DNA from: Methanosarcina sp.
GTDB lineage: Archaea > Halobacteriota > Methanosarcinia > Methanosarcinales > Methanosarcinaceae
DNA length: 64,000 bases
Reading direction: 5' to 3'
NCBI GenBank assembly: GCA_003164755.1
Contig: PLUB01000075.1
Span: forward strand, 16,580-80,579
The position numbers were made by a program, and so were the translations under genes. The notes under the pieces are model-generated. The model was not told the DNA's origin. It worked only from the letters and a program-made list of their open reading frames with translations, and made no database searches. Below, in pieces: positions 29,163-39,481 of this stretch; position 1 is the first letter of the stretch, and every line of letters starts with the position of its first letter.

Positions 29163-30302
29163 TCAGCTCCTTTCAAGGCAGTTAAGTATATCCTCGGTCT
29201 CGTACTTTGTTTTTATGATTCTTGTTCTGCCTCTCTGACCCTTACCCGAAAAATCCGCATCCACGTAGTTAAGCATCTGGAGCCTGTTTACAATTCCGTA
29301 AAAACGGGTATATCCTAGGTGCGTCAGTTCATGGAATGACTTGTAGAGCTCCCCGGCATGAATTTCTCCTTTTCTTGCTATTAACTCGAGTAAACGTTTT
29401 TCAGGATACGAAAGTAGGCTTATGCCCCTACAAAGGTGGAGCAGTTTGGATGCTTCATATGCTTTTTCTACATCTTCATAGGAAATTGTACGGTTTCCCC
29501 TACGTTCTGCATTAAAACCGGAGCGCTTAAGAAGATCTATTCCAATTCTGAGGTCTCCTGTCTTTTCTACATACGAGACAACAAGTTTCAGTAATTCATC
29601 CGAAATTACCTTTGGATAGAATCCATACTTTATCCTGTCCTTGAGAATATCCAGAATTTCCGCATTCTCGTACTTCGGGAAAGGTATCTCTTCCGGCAGA
29701 AAAATTGAATTCACCCTGGAATCTATACAGTAGAGGTCAGATGTATCATTCACAATTCCGGTTATCCCTATTTTCACTCCTGGGTACTGTTCATGAGCCC
29801 TCAACAGTGAATACATCACTTCATTGGTATGCCCTCCTTCATAGCAAAGATAATTGAGGTCATCCAGGGCAACAAGCAAAACCTTTTCTGAAGAAATAAG
29901 GAAATTAACTACTTTTTCAAAGATCTTCCGAAATGCAATTCCAGAATTGGGTGGCGAAATCCCAAAAATTTTCCTGTAAATTCTCGAGATTACTGCAAAG
30001 CGTGTGGAATCAATCTGGCAATTGACTTTTACAACAACTACATTAGGAGCATGGGCTTCTACTTCTTTAAAAATCTTCATAACTGCACTGGTCTTTCCTG
30101 TTCCAGGCGGACCTACAAGCAAACAATTCAAAGGACGCACGCTGCGCAGAGCTGGCTTGAGAGCAAACTTGAGCGCATCCAACTGTGAATCTCTATGAGG
30201 GAAATATTCGGGTAGATAGTCAGGCTCAAGCACGGAAAGGTCTTTAAATAATGTTTCATCCCAGAGTAAGATGTCATTATCGGTCAAGGGAACTTGCTCC
30301 AT
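29163..30302 (-). CDS. cdc6: Cdc6/Orc1-type replication initiator
   Basis: The 379-residue AAA+ protein binds origins and helps load MCM helicase. The N-terminus LDALKFALKPAL precedes Walker A VGPPGTGKTS (near residue 65), Walker B VLLVALDDLNYL, a sensor-1-like VKIGITGIVNDTSDL and DLRIGIDLLKRSGFNAE. The last 80 residues form a winged-helix DNA-binding domain (GEIHAGELYKSFHE, then RFYGIVNRLQMLNYV). Start is ATG 30302 with little ribosome site. It converges with the thermosome gene. Confidence 0.93.
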   Translation of the reverse strand: MEQVPLTDNDILLWDETLFKDLSVLEPDYLPEYFPHRDSQLDALKFALKPALRSVRPLNCLLVGPPGTGKTSAVMKIFKEVEAHAPNVVVVKVNCQIDSTRFAVISRIYRKIFGISPPNSGIAFRKIFEKVVNFLISSEKVLLVALDDLNYLCYEGGHTNEVMYSLLRAHEQYPGVKIGITGIVNDTSDLYCIDSRVNSIFLPEEIPFPKYENAEILDILKDRIKYGFYPKVISDELLKLVVSYVEKTGDLRIGIDLLKRSGFNAERRGNRTISYEDVEKAYEASKLLHLCRGISLLSYPEKRLLELIARKGEIHAGELYKSFHELTHLGYTRFYGIVNRLQMLNYVDADFSGKGQRGRTRIIKTKYETEDILNCLERS

Positions 30303-30714
30303 CTGTATATTGCTGAATGGTGTTGAAAGTCATTGGGCTGTAAAATCATGTTTTCTGAAGCGGAACTTAAAATGTTACAGGGAAATTGGTAAGATAAGTT
30401 CTGCATTTTTACTGAGAATCTATTTGAATATTGAAGTCAGGATCTAATAAAATAAATCAATTTTGTGATAAATATATATAATGCTCTTTTTAAAATTTGA
30501 ATAGATATATTTTACTGCATTTTAACTTATTTGAATTTAACATTCTATATGTTTCAGTTGTGCTCCATTAGCTTGTTGAGGTATAATCTTAGAATAAACT
30601 TTAATCAACTGCATTCTTTTTCTAATATTACCCTGCGTATTCCACAATAAAAACTCAAATTTGCGGTTGTGCACCCTGCTGCAAGCAACTGGATATGTTT
30701 ACACCACCAATTTG
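30303..30714. other. AT-rich region upstream of cdc6
   Basis: No gene. Archaeal origins often lie beside cdc6, so this is a candidate origin, but I see no convincing set of repeated origin-recognition boxes. Confidence 0.3.
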
Positions 30715-31140
30715 AATATTAAGAAATTATTCAAAATCAATACTTTCATTTGCTTATATGATTTTTTTTCGTAATAATTTCCCTGATTTTCAACATCGTT
30801 TTTAATGAAATTGGAAGTCTTACCATCACCCACAGTTCCAATATTCCCTCCTTTACTCCGTAATTCACCACCAAATCTTTTTTTGATTTTAAGTATTATT
30901 AAATATTTTTCTTGCTGTGATACTTTTGATAATCTGCCTCACTCTTGGAGGAGAATCTTTTGGTTCAGCAAAAACAAAAAGATGTATATGATCACTATCA
31001 ATATCTATTGAATCAAACTCAAAAAATTGCTTTGTACCAGTTTTAAGGCATGCTTATTTGAAATAATTGATGATGTGTTTTTCTACAAAATTTTTTTCCC
31101 GATACTTAATATAAAAAAACATATGATCTCTTGTTATATA
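30715..31140 (-). pseudogene. IS200/IS605-type TnpA relic
   Basis: Minus-strand frames read FFEFDSIDIDSDHIHLFVFA (catalytic H-x-H intact), EPKDSPPRVRQIIKSITARK, then, shifted, KKRFGGELRSKGGNIGTVGD. The order is that of a Y1 transposase of about 130 residues. Stops and shifts interrupt it. The 3' portion matches the relics at 10630 and 46600. Confidence 0.75.
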
Positions 31141-31184
31141 ACACAATATTTTGCGTGACTTAGTTTCTTTTTATAGTGGACAGT

Positions 31185-31375
31185 TATCTTGTTAAGTATA
31201 TGGACTAAAAAATGGTACTAAAAGATTCCCAATTGATTAAGGAATTAGTTTTAGCAATGTTGCCTTCAACTAACTGAAAACATATGTATTATATTTTAAG
31301 AACAAAATCAGGAAAAGTTTGGATGAGTTAAAATTAATGTTAAGAGACTTAAACTCTTTAATACTCAAATTATGT
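31185..31375. repeat. Dispersed repeat R2, copy 1
   Basis: About 190 bases match 52335-52515 in the same orientation. Shared blocks include ATTAAGGAATTA, CTTCAACT..CTGAA, AAGA.CAAAATCAG.AAAAG and GACTTAAACT. A peptide frame (AIKELIS, SLRAKSVKVFMS in the other copy) hints at a decayed transposase. Confidence 0.5.
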
Positions 31376-32281
31376 AAGTCTATTAAAATTCGCTATACTG
31401 TATCATACTATATCATTATTTTTTCAATTTTATTTTTAGTATAGTGAAGAGTTGTACTTGTCCAGTACAAATTTAGATCAGCTTCTTCTATATCATAAAC
31501 AAAGAATAGACTGCTCAAAATATCAGAGTGAATTCCCTTTGTTATTCTCGAAAATTTCAAGAATTATGTAAAGAACTCTTAATTGAATATTTCAAGATTC
31601 ATTTGTAGATAAGTTTTTATTGATTTAACAATTTTCTAACTTCTTCGATGCTAAAATTATCTGTGAGCTTATATAGTCAACAAGATTATCAATAAGTTAT
31701 TGGGATCCAAATCCTTTCTTTATACTTGCTAAAATCTCACAAAAATTAAATTTTCATGAAAGATTGAACAGCAAGAATATATCTGATAGGAAGTATATAT
31801 TTTTTTAGAAATTGTGGGGTTGTCCTCTATTTTGTGTTTGTATTCATTTGACAGAATTTCACAATAATAGTACTTATTTTTACCCACTTTTTAAAATTAG
31901 GATAATGAGTATTTTTCATCAAAAAGCTCCATTATATACCTTCTAAACGATTTTCCTTTTTGTTCGGACTTGTTTTCAAAAATTATGTAGATAATATTCT
32001 TTAGCTTCTAAATATATCTATATGTTATAATTTATTTTTATATTATAAAATTATAATGTCTCTAAATGTTTATAAATATGGTATTCTGGGCCAGGAAAAA
32101 AGTGTATATGTTTAAAACAAGAAAAAATCTTAAAAATTCACCATTGGAGTTGGATTACTTTTAAATACTGATAAGAGTTTTCCGTAAAAACCTTAATATA
32201 AAAAAGGATATATTATACTAGAGAAAAATTTAAACTTATTTAAAATAATCAAAAAAATTTAAAATAGATGGGTTAACACCT
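31376..32281. other. AT-rich spacer
   Basis: No gene recognised; very T/A-rich upstream region of the PHP gene. Confidence 0.45.
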
Positions 32282-33286
32282 ATGGGGAGAAGAAAGAGGA
32301 ATTACGAGGATAGACTAATAACTTCGGAACGTGCAGAGGAGCTTATGGAAGAGGGCTGGAGACGAGCAGACCTGCACGTGCATACTACCTGCTCCTTTGA
32401 TGTGCTTCCTGCAAGGGCTCTGCATCCAGAGAGTCTTTATGAGAAGGCCCTTGAGATGGGAATGGATTATATTTTATTTACAGATCACGATACCATAGGA
32501 GCATACGAGATTCTTGGATGGGATAGGGAAAAGCTTGTTTCTGGAGTTGAAATGAGTGTTGCTGACCCGAAATTTGCAGAACACGAGTTGCATGTAAACG
32601 TTTTCGAGCTTGATAGAGAGGATTTCTTCGAACTTCGAGAGATCGCAGAAATAGAACGAGATTTGAAAAGTTTTGTTAGGTACCTCAAGAATCGAAGATT
32701 GCCTTTCATGTATAATCATCCTTTCTGGTTTGACTTCCATCAGGAGCCTAAACCATCTGCAGTACTAAGGCTGGCAAAGTTTTTTCCTGTACTTGAGTAT
32801 AATATGCATGAGCTAAAGAAGAAAAACGAACTTACAATTGCTCTTGCTGAAAGATTAAACAAAGGCATTGCTGCGACAACGGACACTCATTCAGGAAAGT
32901 TTGGGCATGTTTACACTCTTGCAAAGGGTGATAATTTCAGGGAGTTTTTCCGAAATATCACAAATGGGAAAAGTTATATAGTCACTGAAGACCTTACGAG
33001 GGAGCTCCTGATCGATGAAATGAATACATGGATATATCTTATTTTTGAAAAAAGCCAGAGAAGTATCGGTATAAAAAGCTACCTTACAGGGATAAAATCT
33101 CTGGATGCAATGGTGAGGATATCAAGGAGCTCTCTTTTAAACTGCTACCCGATACTTAACAGAACAGCTATGAACTTACTCTATATGATCTCAAATACAG
33201 GGCTTCCTGCTTCTTTTTATCTGTATTCAAAAGAAAATTTTGTAAAGGAAATGGTCAAAAAAATCGAAATAGGAAAGCAAAAATAA
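32282..33286 (+). CDS. PHP-domain phosphoesterase-like protein
   Basis: The 334-residue protein begins with a basic stretch, then the PHP metal motifs: ADLHVHTTCSFD (H-x-H), ILFTDHDTIGAY, VSGVEMSV, MYNHPFWFD and AATTDTHSGKFGHVYT. These residues form the three-metal site of PHP hydrolases such as histidinol-phosphatase and RNA/DNA-processing relatives. The C-terminal 100 residues contain hydrophobic segments (MNTWIYLIFE and LLYMISNTGLPASFYLY) not typical of the minimal domain. Substrate unknown; it is not in an operon. Confidence 0.8.
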   Translation: MGRRKRNYEDRLITSERAEELMEEGWRRADLHVHTTCSFDVLPARALHPESLYEKALEMGMDYILFTDHDTIGAYEILGWDREKLVSGVEMSVADPKFAEHELHVNVFELDREDFFELREIAEIERDLKSFVRYLKNRRLPFMYNHPFWFDFHQEPKPSAVLRLAKFFPVLEYNMHELKKKNELTIALAERLNKGIAATTDTHSGKFGHVYTLAKGDNFREFFRNITNGKSYIVTEDLTRELLIDEMNTWIYLIFEKSQRSIGIKSYLTGIKSLDAMVRISRSSLLNCYPILNRTAMNLLYMISNTGLPASFYLYSKENFVKEMVKKIEIGKQK

Positions 33287-33635
33287 GGCGTTAAAAAATG
33301 AAACTTGAGGACAAAAGGGTAGAAAGAAGGTAGCCACTCAGGTAGCTTTGGTGAGTGAATCACCATTTTTCTTCGGAAAGAGGATTAAAATGGATTATTT
33401 TTATTGCTGATGAAGCATGAATAAATTCTTGCTCTTTGTGCTTCAAGACCTACAGTTATGCGTTAATGTGTTGTTTTTTCAGTAAAATTACCAATATCAA
33501 TAAATTGTTGTATAGAAAATTAGACACACTGTTAAAACTGGAAACTAGCTATTTTATTCATAAAACATAACTTTTATTCCTTACAAGTTGACCTTGAGTG
33601 CTTTAGAAGTCTTGCAGTTATATTGATCTCCACAA
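33287..33635. other. Spacer
   Basis: No gene or RNA recognised. Confidence 0.4.
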
Positions 33636-33920
33636 ATGCATAAATTTGGACACAAAATCTATACATCAGTAAAAAAGATGAATCCTGTTTTTTGTGGTGA
33701 AGACAAAAGGTACAGAGTGATTCATAATTTATCGACCAAATTATCTGTTTACTGCCCTTTTGAATATAAATATCATGGAATGTGCTCGAATTATAGAGTT
33801 TGCTCCATCCAGGAGTTTGTAAGATATGTTGTGATGGGGAGTATTAAATATAGTATACTAATATATCCTTCGAAAAAGGAATACTATTTCAAATACCACG
33901 GATATCTAATTAAAGTTTAA
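33636..33920 (+). CDS. Small cysteine-containing protein of unknown function
   Basis: The ORF has 94 codons. An internal start at MNPVFCGEDKRYRVIHNLS is possible. It contains CPFEYKYHGMCSNYRVCSIQ, a cysteine cluster that could bind metal, and a Tyr/Lys-rich end. No signal peptide or ribosome site is clear. I do not recognise it and it could be chance. Confidence 0.35.
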   Translation: MHKFGHKIYTSVKKMNPVFCGEDKRYRVIHNLSTKLSVYCPFEYKYHGMCSNYRVCSIQEFVRYVVMGSIKYSILIYPSKKEYYFKYHGYLIKV

Positions 33921-34705
33921 GGAGAATATAAATTTAGATTTTCGGCAGTATATCAAAAGTTCTATAAAATTCGATTGATTCGTTATCCTTTCCTTTTAAG
34001 ATAAAATAAGAATTCATTGCTTTAACTAATCATATGTTTATAAGACAAAAAACATATGTATTTCTTTGGATCACTAAAGCTGTAGGACTTTTAAGACTCT
34101 CCAAAGTTGACTGATTAGGAACGAGAGCTACTTTTTATGATGCCATAAGGTCAAAGTTCTATATCGATTCTGCAGTCTTTGTATCTCTAAAGTTTATCTG
34201 GTCTGTAGAACCATTTTTTTTAAGTGATTACTCCATAGGACAATTACTTCTTGTAGAACGATCTTCAAATGCCGTCAATTCCCCATTCCACACATATACA
34301 CAGTTATATACAGATGGGTACAGATGCATACAATTGTTCTCAGAAGGGCAACTTGTTTGTCCATTTGCCCAGTCACATTCATTAAAAGTTAGATCACTTT
34401 TTAAGCTACTGTATATTGAAAATATATAGTATCATTGTGTACAGATGTAGAAACTGGATTTGAAAATATCAAGCTTGTTTTTCCCTTCCAGAGGGTTTCT
34501 TTGATTTTGGGCAATTTTCCAGCTGGATATATTGTCTGACAGTTTTTCCTTCAAAACTTGTTTGCTTGAAGATTTCGATGATACTAAAGTTTTATGAACT
34601 CAACCACTTATAAAAAAAATTTCATTCTTTTTCGGCAGTATTCACAATCCTCGAATTTTTCCGAAAAATTGAAACTGGTAAATTTGATCCTTTAAATATG
34701 AAAAA
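33921..34705. other. Spacer holding a repeat copy
   Basis: No gene recognised; part matches repeat R3 (34310-34465). Confidence 0.4.
34310..34465. repeat. Dispersed repeat R3, copy 1
   Basis: The stretch TTTGCCCA..., GAAAGTTAGAT.A, TTTTTAAGCTACTGT and ATATTGA.AA recurs at 62905-63020 in the same orientation and its beginning recurs at 63965-64000. Confidence 0.5.
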
Positions 34706-35221
34706 TTATTCATCGCTGTTGACATCATAGTTACTTTTCTGTAGAACTTGTGATGAGTAGAATTTTACTGGATTGTAAGAATATTTCATTGCATACTGAG
34801 TGCATTTCTCTAAATGCTCACAATTTTTGCAATCTTCCCAGAGACTAAACTTTTCAGAATTTTCTATTTTCACAAAATCAAGTTTTTCAAAAAATCTAGG
34901 AACACTTGTCCTTACATAAAAATCAAATGCATACTTTTCTATATTTTTCAGAAGATGTTTTACCAACTTGGTTCCGATATCTTTTCCCCGGAAGTTCGGA
35001 TGGACTGCAATGGAATGAATCTCCATAATATTTTTCCCATTGAATTTAGTTTTTATTAGGGAGATACACCCTATAATTTTTCTGTCGATCTCATAAAGGA
35101 AGAAATCTTCTGGATCAAGATCTTCCATGTCAAGAAAGTAAGTGGATAGAAGCTTCTGAATTGTCTGCATATCTGATTTTTTGGCTTTTCGGATGAGAAT
35201 TTTTGTCATATATTTCGTCAT
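34706..35221 (-). CDS. GNAT N-acetyltransferase with C-terminal cysteine motif
   Basis: The 171-residue protein shows the GNAT fold: IRKAKKSDMQTIQKLL, DFFLYEIDRKIIGCISLI and the acetyl-CoA loop IHSIAVHPNFRGKDIGTKLV. After the domain comes LWEDCKNCEHLEKCTQYAMK, with three cysteines in a C-x2-C-x5-C pattern that is unusual for GNATs and may bind zinc. Alternative starts MTKY or MTKI differ by four residues; no ribosome site is clear. Substrate unknown. Confidence 0.8.
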   Translation of the reverse strand: MTKYMTKILIRKAKKSDMQTIQKLLSTYFLDMEDLDPEDFFLYEIDRKIIGCISLIKTKFNGKNIMEIHSIAVHPNFRGKDIGTKLVKHLLKNIEKYAFDFYVRTSVPRFFEKLDFVKIENSEKFSLWEDCKNCEHLEKCTQYAMKYSYNPVKFYSSQVLQKSNYDVNSDE

Positions 35222-36153
35222 TGGTTTTTATGGCTTATCATATATTTTCTTCAATACTCTCATTATCTTTTTATCACTTCTGCTCATTTTATTTGCTTTT
35301 TCAGTTCCCTATATTTTATTCTCTCTTCTTTTTTTGTCTTATCTATCTATCATTTTTTTTGTTCTGTATATAAGGTTCTTCCATCTTTCAAATACTAAAA
35401 ATTTAGGACTCAAAAGCTATGTAATTAAAAACTAAAAATTGATGCAGTTTGTTTTTTGTGTCAGTATTCTTATTTTTCTGTAAAATTTCAACGTTTAAAA
35501 TGTTATAAAAACGGAAATCATGTGTTGAAGAATCTAAACACATAAAGCCTGTGAAAATTTAAATTTGAATTTATAGCAAATTTGTGAGATTTCCCTGTTT
35601 TCTTTTTTCTGAAAAGCATCCTCTAATTTTTTTTAATTAATTCTATTCGTGCGAGATTCAGAAGAATTCGTATTTTTGAGTACAGTGTTGTATATTCTTC
35701 TTTATTCAAACTCTATGTAATATTTTGATAAACATCAGATTTCAATAAACCCCTTATTTTCACGAGTTTTTTTGCATATAACTTCTTATAATATGACCAA
35801 ATTTAGGTTTTGATTGAAATTCTCGTAATCATTCAACTCGGGTAAAACAAATAATTAATTCTATATTACAAATTAGTGAGTAAGTTTTTTGAGTTTATTT
35901 TCTGTAATTGTCAACTATTAAGTAGTGTTGAATCAGTTTTGTATGAATTACAATTCCACATCTTTGAAAACTTAAAATTCATATTTTTAGGCATAGTTAT
36001 TGATACACTAATAAATCCCAGACTTTCAAAAATTAGTTTAACATTTAAAGTCAATATCTAATAAATATAAACACTACCTGCAAAAATAAGTCCAATCGTG
36101 TGGTCTAAACGAACAGTAGGATGCTGGATCTCAATTCTGCCGGCACAACTTGT
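35222..36153. other. Spacer downstream of hypE
   Basis: T-rich and gene-free, with a diverged hairpin element at 35738-35825. Confidence 0.45.
35738..35825. repeat. MITE-like hairpin element, diverged
   Basis: Left arm GATTTCAATAAACCCC and right arm GGTTTTGATTGAAATTCTC with an ATATGACCAAATTTAGG interior typical of the family. Confidence 0.45.
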
Positions 36154-37200
36154 TTAACATACGCGTGGAATCGGATCTCCGGAAGGCATATCTACATAGC
36201 GCATGGCACCGAAACGGTTCTTCAGGATTACTTCTCCTTTGTTTTCTGCAGTAACTTCCCCTATAATAGCGGCATTTCTGCCATAAGGGTGCTGCCTGAG
36301 AATTGAGAGAACCTCTTCTTCAAAGCCGGATTTTGCCCCAATTATTGCTTTTCCCTCGTTTGCAACCTCAAGGGGATCAAGACCCAGCATCTCACATGCC
36401 GCGGAAACGGCTGGCTTTAATGGGATCCAGTCTTCTTCAATAAGGATGCCTGTTCTGGATTTTGTTGCCATTTCGTTCAGGGCGTTTGCAAGCCCACCAC
36501 GTGTTGGGTCTTTCATTGCCGTGACTACAGGCTCTCCTTTTAGTGTTCTAAGCTTCAAAATAGGCTTTATAAGATTCCATAGGGGTGCAGAATCTGAGAC
36601 CAGATCGGTCTCGAAGTCAAAACCTCCCCTGTGGACTATCAGAGAAATCCCATGGTCTCCAACAGTGCCTGTGACAATGACTCTGTCTCCTGGGCTGAGC
36701 CCCGAGTCTCTTACAGGGGTATCAGTAATGCCCAGGCCTGTGGTGTTCAAGATAATAGAATCGAGTGCTGTTTTCTCGACGGTCTTTGTATCTCCAGTTA
36801 TTATAGGCACGCCAACTTCTGAAGCAGTTTCATCCATTGTTTTGATGATCTCTTCGAACTTCTGGAGTGAAAAGCCTTCAGGAACCACGACAGCACAGGT
36901 AAGAGCAAGTGGTTTTGCTCCCATAACAGTGAGGTCATTGATTGTGCCTGCAACTGCAAGTCTTCCTATATTAGTATCTGGGAAAAAGGAAGGTGTTATC
37001 ACATAACTGTCAGTAGTCAGTACGAGTTCGGATGCGGGATTAAAATTCTCAAGCCTGACCGTGGATCCGTCATCAAGGTTTTCGAGCCCAACAGAACCTG
37101 CACTTTTGTTGCGGAAGTTTTTAAGGATTATATCTCCTATCAGTGCCTGCATTATCTCTCCGCCTGCACCGTGCTCAAGAGAAATGGTATTGGGTTTCAT
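36154..37200 (-). CDS. hypE: Hydrogenase maturation protein HypE
   Basis: The 348-residue PurM-like protein dehydrates a carbamoyl group to the cyanide ligand of the NiFe centre. It begins MKPNTISLEHGAGGEIMQAL and ends GDPIPRVC, whose final Cys carries the thiocarbamate/thiocyanate. ATP-site signatures include VITGDTKTVEK and MKDPTRGGLANALNEM. AAAGGAG precedes the ATG. It is the last gene of the hypCDABE cluster, separated from hypB by 41 bases. Confidence 0.95.
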   Translation of the reverse strand: MKPNTISLEHGAGGEIMQALIGDIILKNFRNKSAGSVGLENLDDGSTVRLENFNPASELVLTTDSYVITPSFFPDTNIGRLAVAGTINDLTVMGAKPLALTCAVVVPEGFSLQKFEEIIKTMDETASEVGVPIITGDTKTVEKTALDSIILNTTGLGITDTPVRDSGLSPGDRVIVTGTVGDHGISLIVHRGGFDFETDLVSDSAPLWNLIKPILKLRTLKGEPVVTAMKDPTRGGLANALNEMATKSRTGILIEEDWIPLKPAVSAACEMLGLDPLEVANEGKAIIGAKSGFEEEVLSILRQHPYGRNAAIIGEVTAENKGEVILKNRFGAMRYVDMPSGDPIPRVC

Positions 37201-37241
37201 ATCCGTCTCCTTTTTCCTGCTTTTTGCTCTCCTAATATATC

Positions 37242-37910
37242 TTATTTCTCCACATTTTTCTTGAAACTAAGCTCGATAAAGTTAATCCAGTTTTCCAGAC
37301 TTTTAAAGTCGTGTTTCGAAGTCAGGATAACAGGAACATCAGGATTTAAGGAAAGAATATCCTCTTGCATTTTCTTGGTATTACAGTCAACTGCATATGC
37401 AATGTCAACTTTATTTATGATTGCAAGTTCTGAAGTCTTAAAAATCATCGGATGTTTGAGGATGATATCATCTCCTTCTGTTACACTTACGATTACTATC
37501 CTCAGGTGCTCTCCTAGTTTGAAGTCCACAGGGCAGATTAAGTTGCCTACATTCTCAATTATAAGGATATCCGTGTTTTCAAGGTCTATTTCATTAAGGG
37601 CCTTTTCCAATAGCTTTGCATCCAGATGGCACTCCTTTCCAGTATTAACAGGAATTGTTGGTACTCCGAGTTTCCTGAAACGGGAAGCATCCATTTCCGC
37701 GATCACATCTCCTGCGATCACAGCTATTCTATACTTCCCTTTGAGATTTTTAATCGCCTCCTCAATTAGAGTTGTTTTTCCAGATCCGATTGCTCCCATG
37801 ATATTGACTGAAAAGACCTGATGCTTGTCAAGATTTGTTCTGTTTTTTTCAGCAATTTTATCGTTTGCTTTGAAAACGTCGTATTCCATATGGATTATAT
37901 GCATTAACAT
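37242..37910 (-). CDS. hypB: Hydrogenase maturation GTPase HypB
   Basis: The 222-residue SIMIBI GTPase delivers nickel to the large subunit. It shows the P-loop MGAIGSGKTTLIEEA, VIAGDVIAEMDASR, the metal-binding Cys-His pair in GKECHLDAK, IIENVGNLICPVDF and the base motif INKVDIA. There is no histidine-rich nickel-storage tail. GTGAT five bases upstream favours ATG 37910, with ATG 37904 as the alternative. It follows hypA by 24 bases. Confidence 0.94.
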   Translation of the reverse strand: MLMHIIHMEYDVFKANDKIAEKNRTNLDKHQVFSVNIMGAIGSGKTTLIEEAIKNLKGKYRIAVIAGDVIAEMDASRFRKLGVPTIPVNTGKECHLDAKLLEKALNEIDLENTDILIIENVGNLICPVDFKLGEHLRIVIVSVTEGDDIILKHPMIFKTSELAIINKVDIAYAVDCNTKKMQEDILSLNPDVPVILTSKHDFKSLENWINFIELSFKKNVEK

Positions 37911-37934
37911 AATATATCACTCAAGGGATTATTT

Positions 37935-38351
37935 TTATCTGTCTTCAGTTAAATCTTCATCTTCTGTTTCGATCTCAATGCTTTTAATTATCAATTCTCT
38001 TCCGCCTATAATATGGGCCGGTTTTCCACAACTTGGACAATCCATAGCTGCTGTATAAGCAAGAAGCTCGCTTTTGAGTTCGCTGCTTTCTCGAATCTGC
38101 GATGTGTTCATAGTTCCCTCATATCCACACTCGCATTCAAGACGTAGAGGTACCATTTCTACAATGAAATCTGCATCTTCTGCAATGCTTCCCTCAGAAA
38201 TGACTTTGAAACAGAAACTAAGTTGTTCAGGATTAGTGTGTGTTAACCTTCCAATCTGGAGAGTCACTTGCTTAACTTTCGTTGCTCTGTGAGATGTAGC
38301 CGAATTAATTACTTGTTCAACGATCTCACAGGCGATTGAAAGTTCATGCAA
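37935..38351 (-). CDS. hypA: Hydrogenase nickel-insertion protein HypA
   Basis: The 138-residue protein begins with the invariant MHEL, whose His2 binds nickel, and works with HypB. The zinc site is split: LECECGYEG and MDCPSCGKPA. About 20 residues between the CxxC pairs and an acidic end (EIETEDEDLTEDR) make it slightly longer than E. coli HypA. It overlaps the end of hypD by 8 bases. Confidence 0.94.
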   Translation of the reverse strand: MHELSIACEIVEQVINSATSHRATKVKQVTLQIGRLTHTNPEQLSFCFKVISEGSIAEDADFIVEMVPLRLECECGYEGTMNTSQIRESSELKSELLAYTAAMDCPSCGKPAHIIGGRELIIKSIEIETEDEDLTEDR

Positions 38352-39462
38352 GTCTACTACCTCCTTCCCTTGAGTATCTTAACCAATTATAACACATTCC
38401 TTCTTGGCTGATCATGCATGGACCTACAGGACTTTTCGGTGTGCATGTTTGTCCGAAGTTCGGACATTGGGGCGGTTTTGCTTTACCTGTGAGGATAGCT
38501 GCGCAAATACAACACTTTTTGTCCTTTATTTCGGCTTCTTTTCGAATAGTCTTAACGAAAGAGGCATAGATATCTTTGTACTTCTTTGCTGCATCTTTTT
38601 CTTCAAACTTTTTCCTGAGCACCAGTCCTGAATTCTCTATTCTCCCGATACCTCTCCATTCAGAATCCGAAGTTTCGAATACTTTATCCATCATTTCCAA
38701 AGCTACCTGGTTGCCTTCCTGTTTTACAACTCTTGGGTAGCCGTTGTCCACTCTTGAGCATCCTTCCTCTATCTGTATTTGTAACATGTTTATTCCAAGG
38801 AGAATGTCTCGGACCTCAAACCCGCTCACAACAACAGGAAAACCCTTTTTTGCAAGAGGTTCAAAGGGTTTTGTGCCTATAATTGTCGCTACATGCCCTG
38901 GAGCAATAAAGGCGTCAACTTCTGTATCATTGGCCAGGATCCCTATTGCAGGAGGCGTCCGCTTCTGAGAGGTGAGGAGGCTAAAGTTATCAGGGGTATT
39001 TCTCAAAAGGGAAGCCGCATTTGCAGGAATTGTGGTTTCAAAGCCTATCCCAAAAAAGACTACTTCGAGTTCTGGTTTTTTTTCTGCAAGGGCAACAGCA
39101 TCGTCAATGCTATAGACCATCCTTACATCTGCCCCTTCAGACTTGGAGTCCAGTAAACTTTCTGACGAACCCGGGACTCTCATCATATCTCCGAAGGTGA
39201 CTACAGTCATTCCGTTTCTGGCAAGGACGATTGCGATATCTATATCTTCTTCAGGAGTGACACAGACCGGGCATCCGGGGCCGCTAATAACTTCAATGCT
39301 TTTTGGAAGAATGCTTCGAAGTCCATTTTTTGCTATAGTCCTCTCGTGTGTTCCACAGACATGCATTATGCGAAGCGATACCTTTGAATTCCCAATTCTT
39401 TCCAGTAGTTTTTTTTCAAGTTTAGGAATAGCTGATATTGAAGGAGAATTTCCGTTTTCCAT
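38344..39462 (-). CDS. hypD: Hydrogenase maturation protein HypD
   Basis: The 372-residue iron-sulfur scaffold assembles Fe(CN)2CO with HypC. Motifs: MHVCGTHE, ISGPGCPVCVTP, FFGIGFETT, FIAPGHVATIIG and C-terminal CGxxC-type blocks KCCICAAIL, CPNFGQTCTPKSPVGPC and GMCYNW, which hold the [4Fe-4S] cluster. ATG 39462 with AAAGGA upstream is preferred over TTG 39501, which lies inside hypC; 19 bases separate it from hypC. Confidence 0.94.
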   Translation of the reverse strand: MENGNSPSISAIPKLEKKLLERIGNSKVSLRIMHVCGTHERTIAKNGLRSILPKSIEVISGPGCPVCVTPEEDIDIAIVLARNGMTVVTFGDMMRVPGSSESLLDSKSEGADVRMVYSIDDAVALAEKKPELEVVFFGIGFETTIPANAASLLRNTPDNFSLLTSQKRTPPAIGILANDTEVDAFIAPGHVATIIGTKPFEPLAKKGFPVVVSGFEVRDILLGINMLQIQIEEGCSRVDNGYPRVVKQEGNQVALEMMDKVFETSDSEWRGIGRIENSGLVLRKKFEEKDAAKKYKDIYASFVKTIRKEAEIKDKKCCICAAILTGKAKPPQCPNFGQTCTPKSPVGPCMISQEGMCYNWLRYSREGGSRLA

Positions 39463-39481
39463 TTTAATTAGCATCCTTTCT

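Noticed and set aside
36446..37821. Long plus-strand ORFs opposite hypE and hypB
   Set aside because: They are antisense shadows of well-supported genes.
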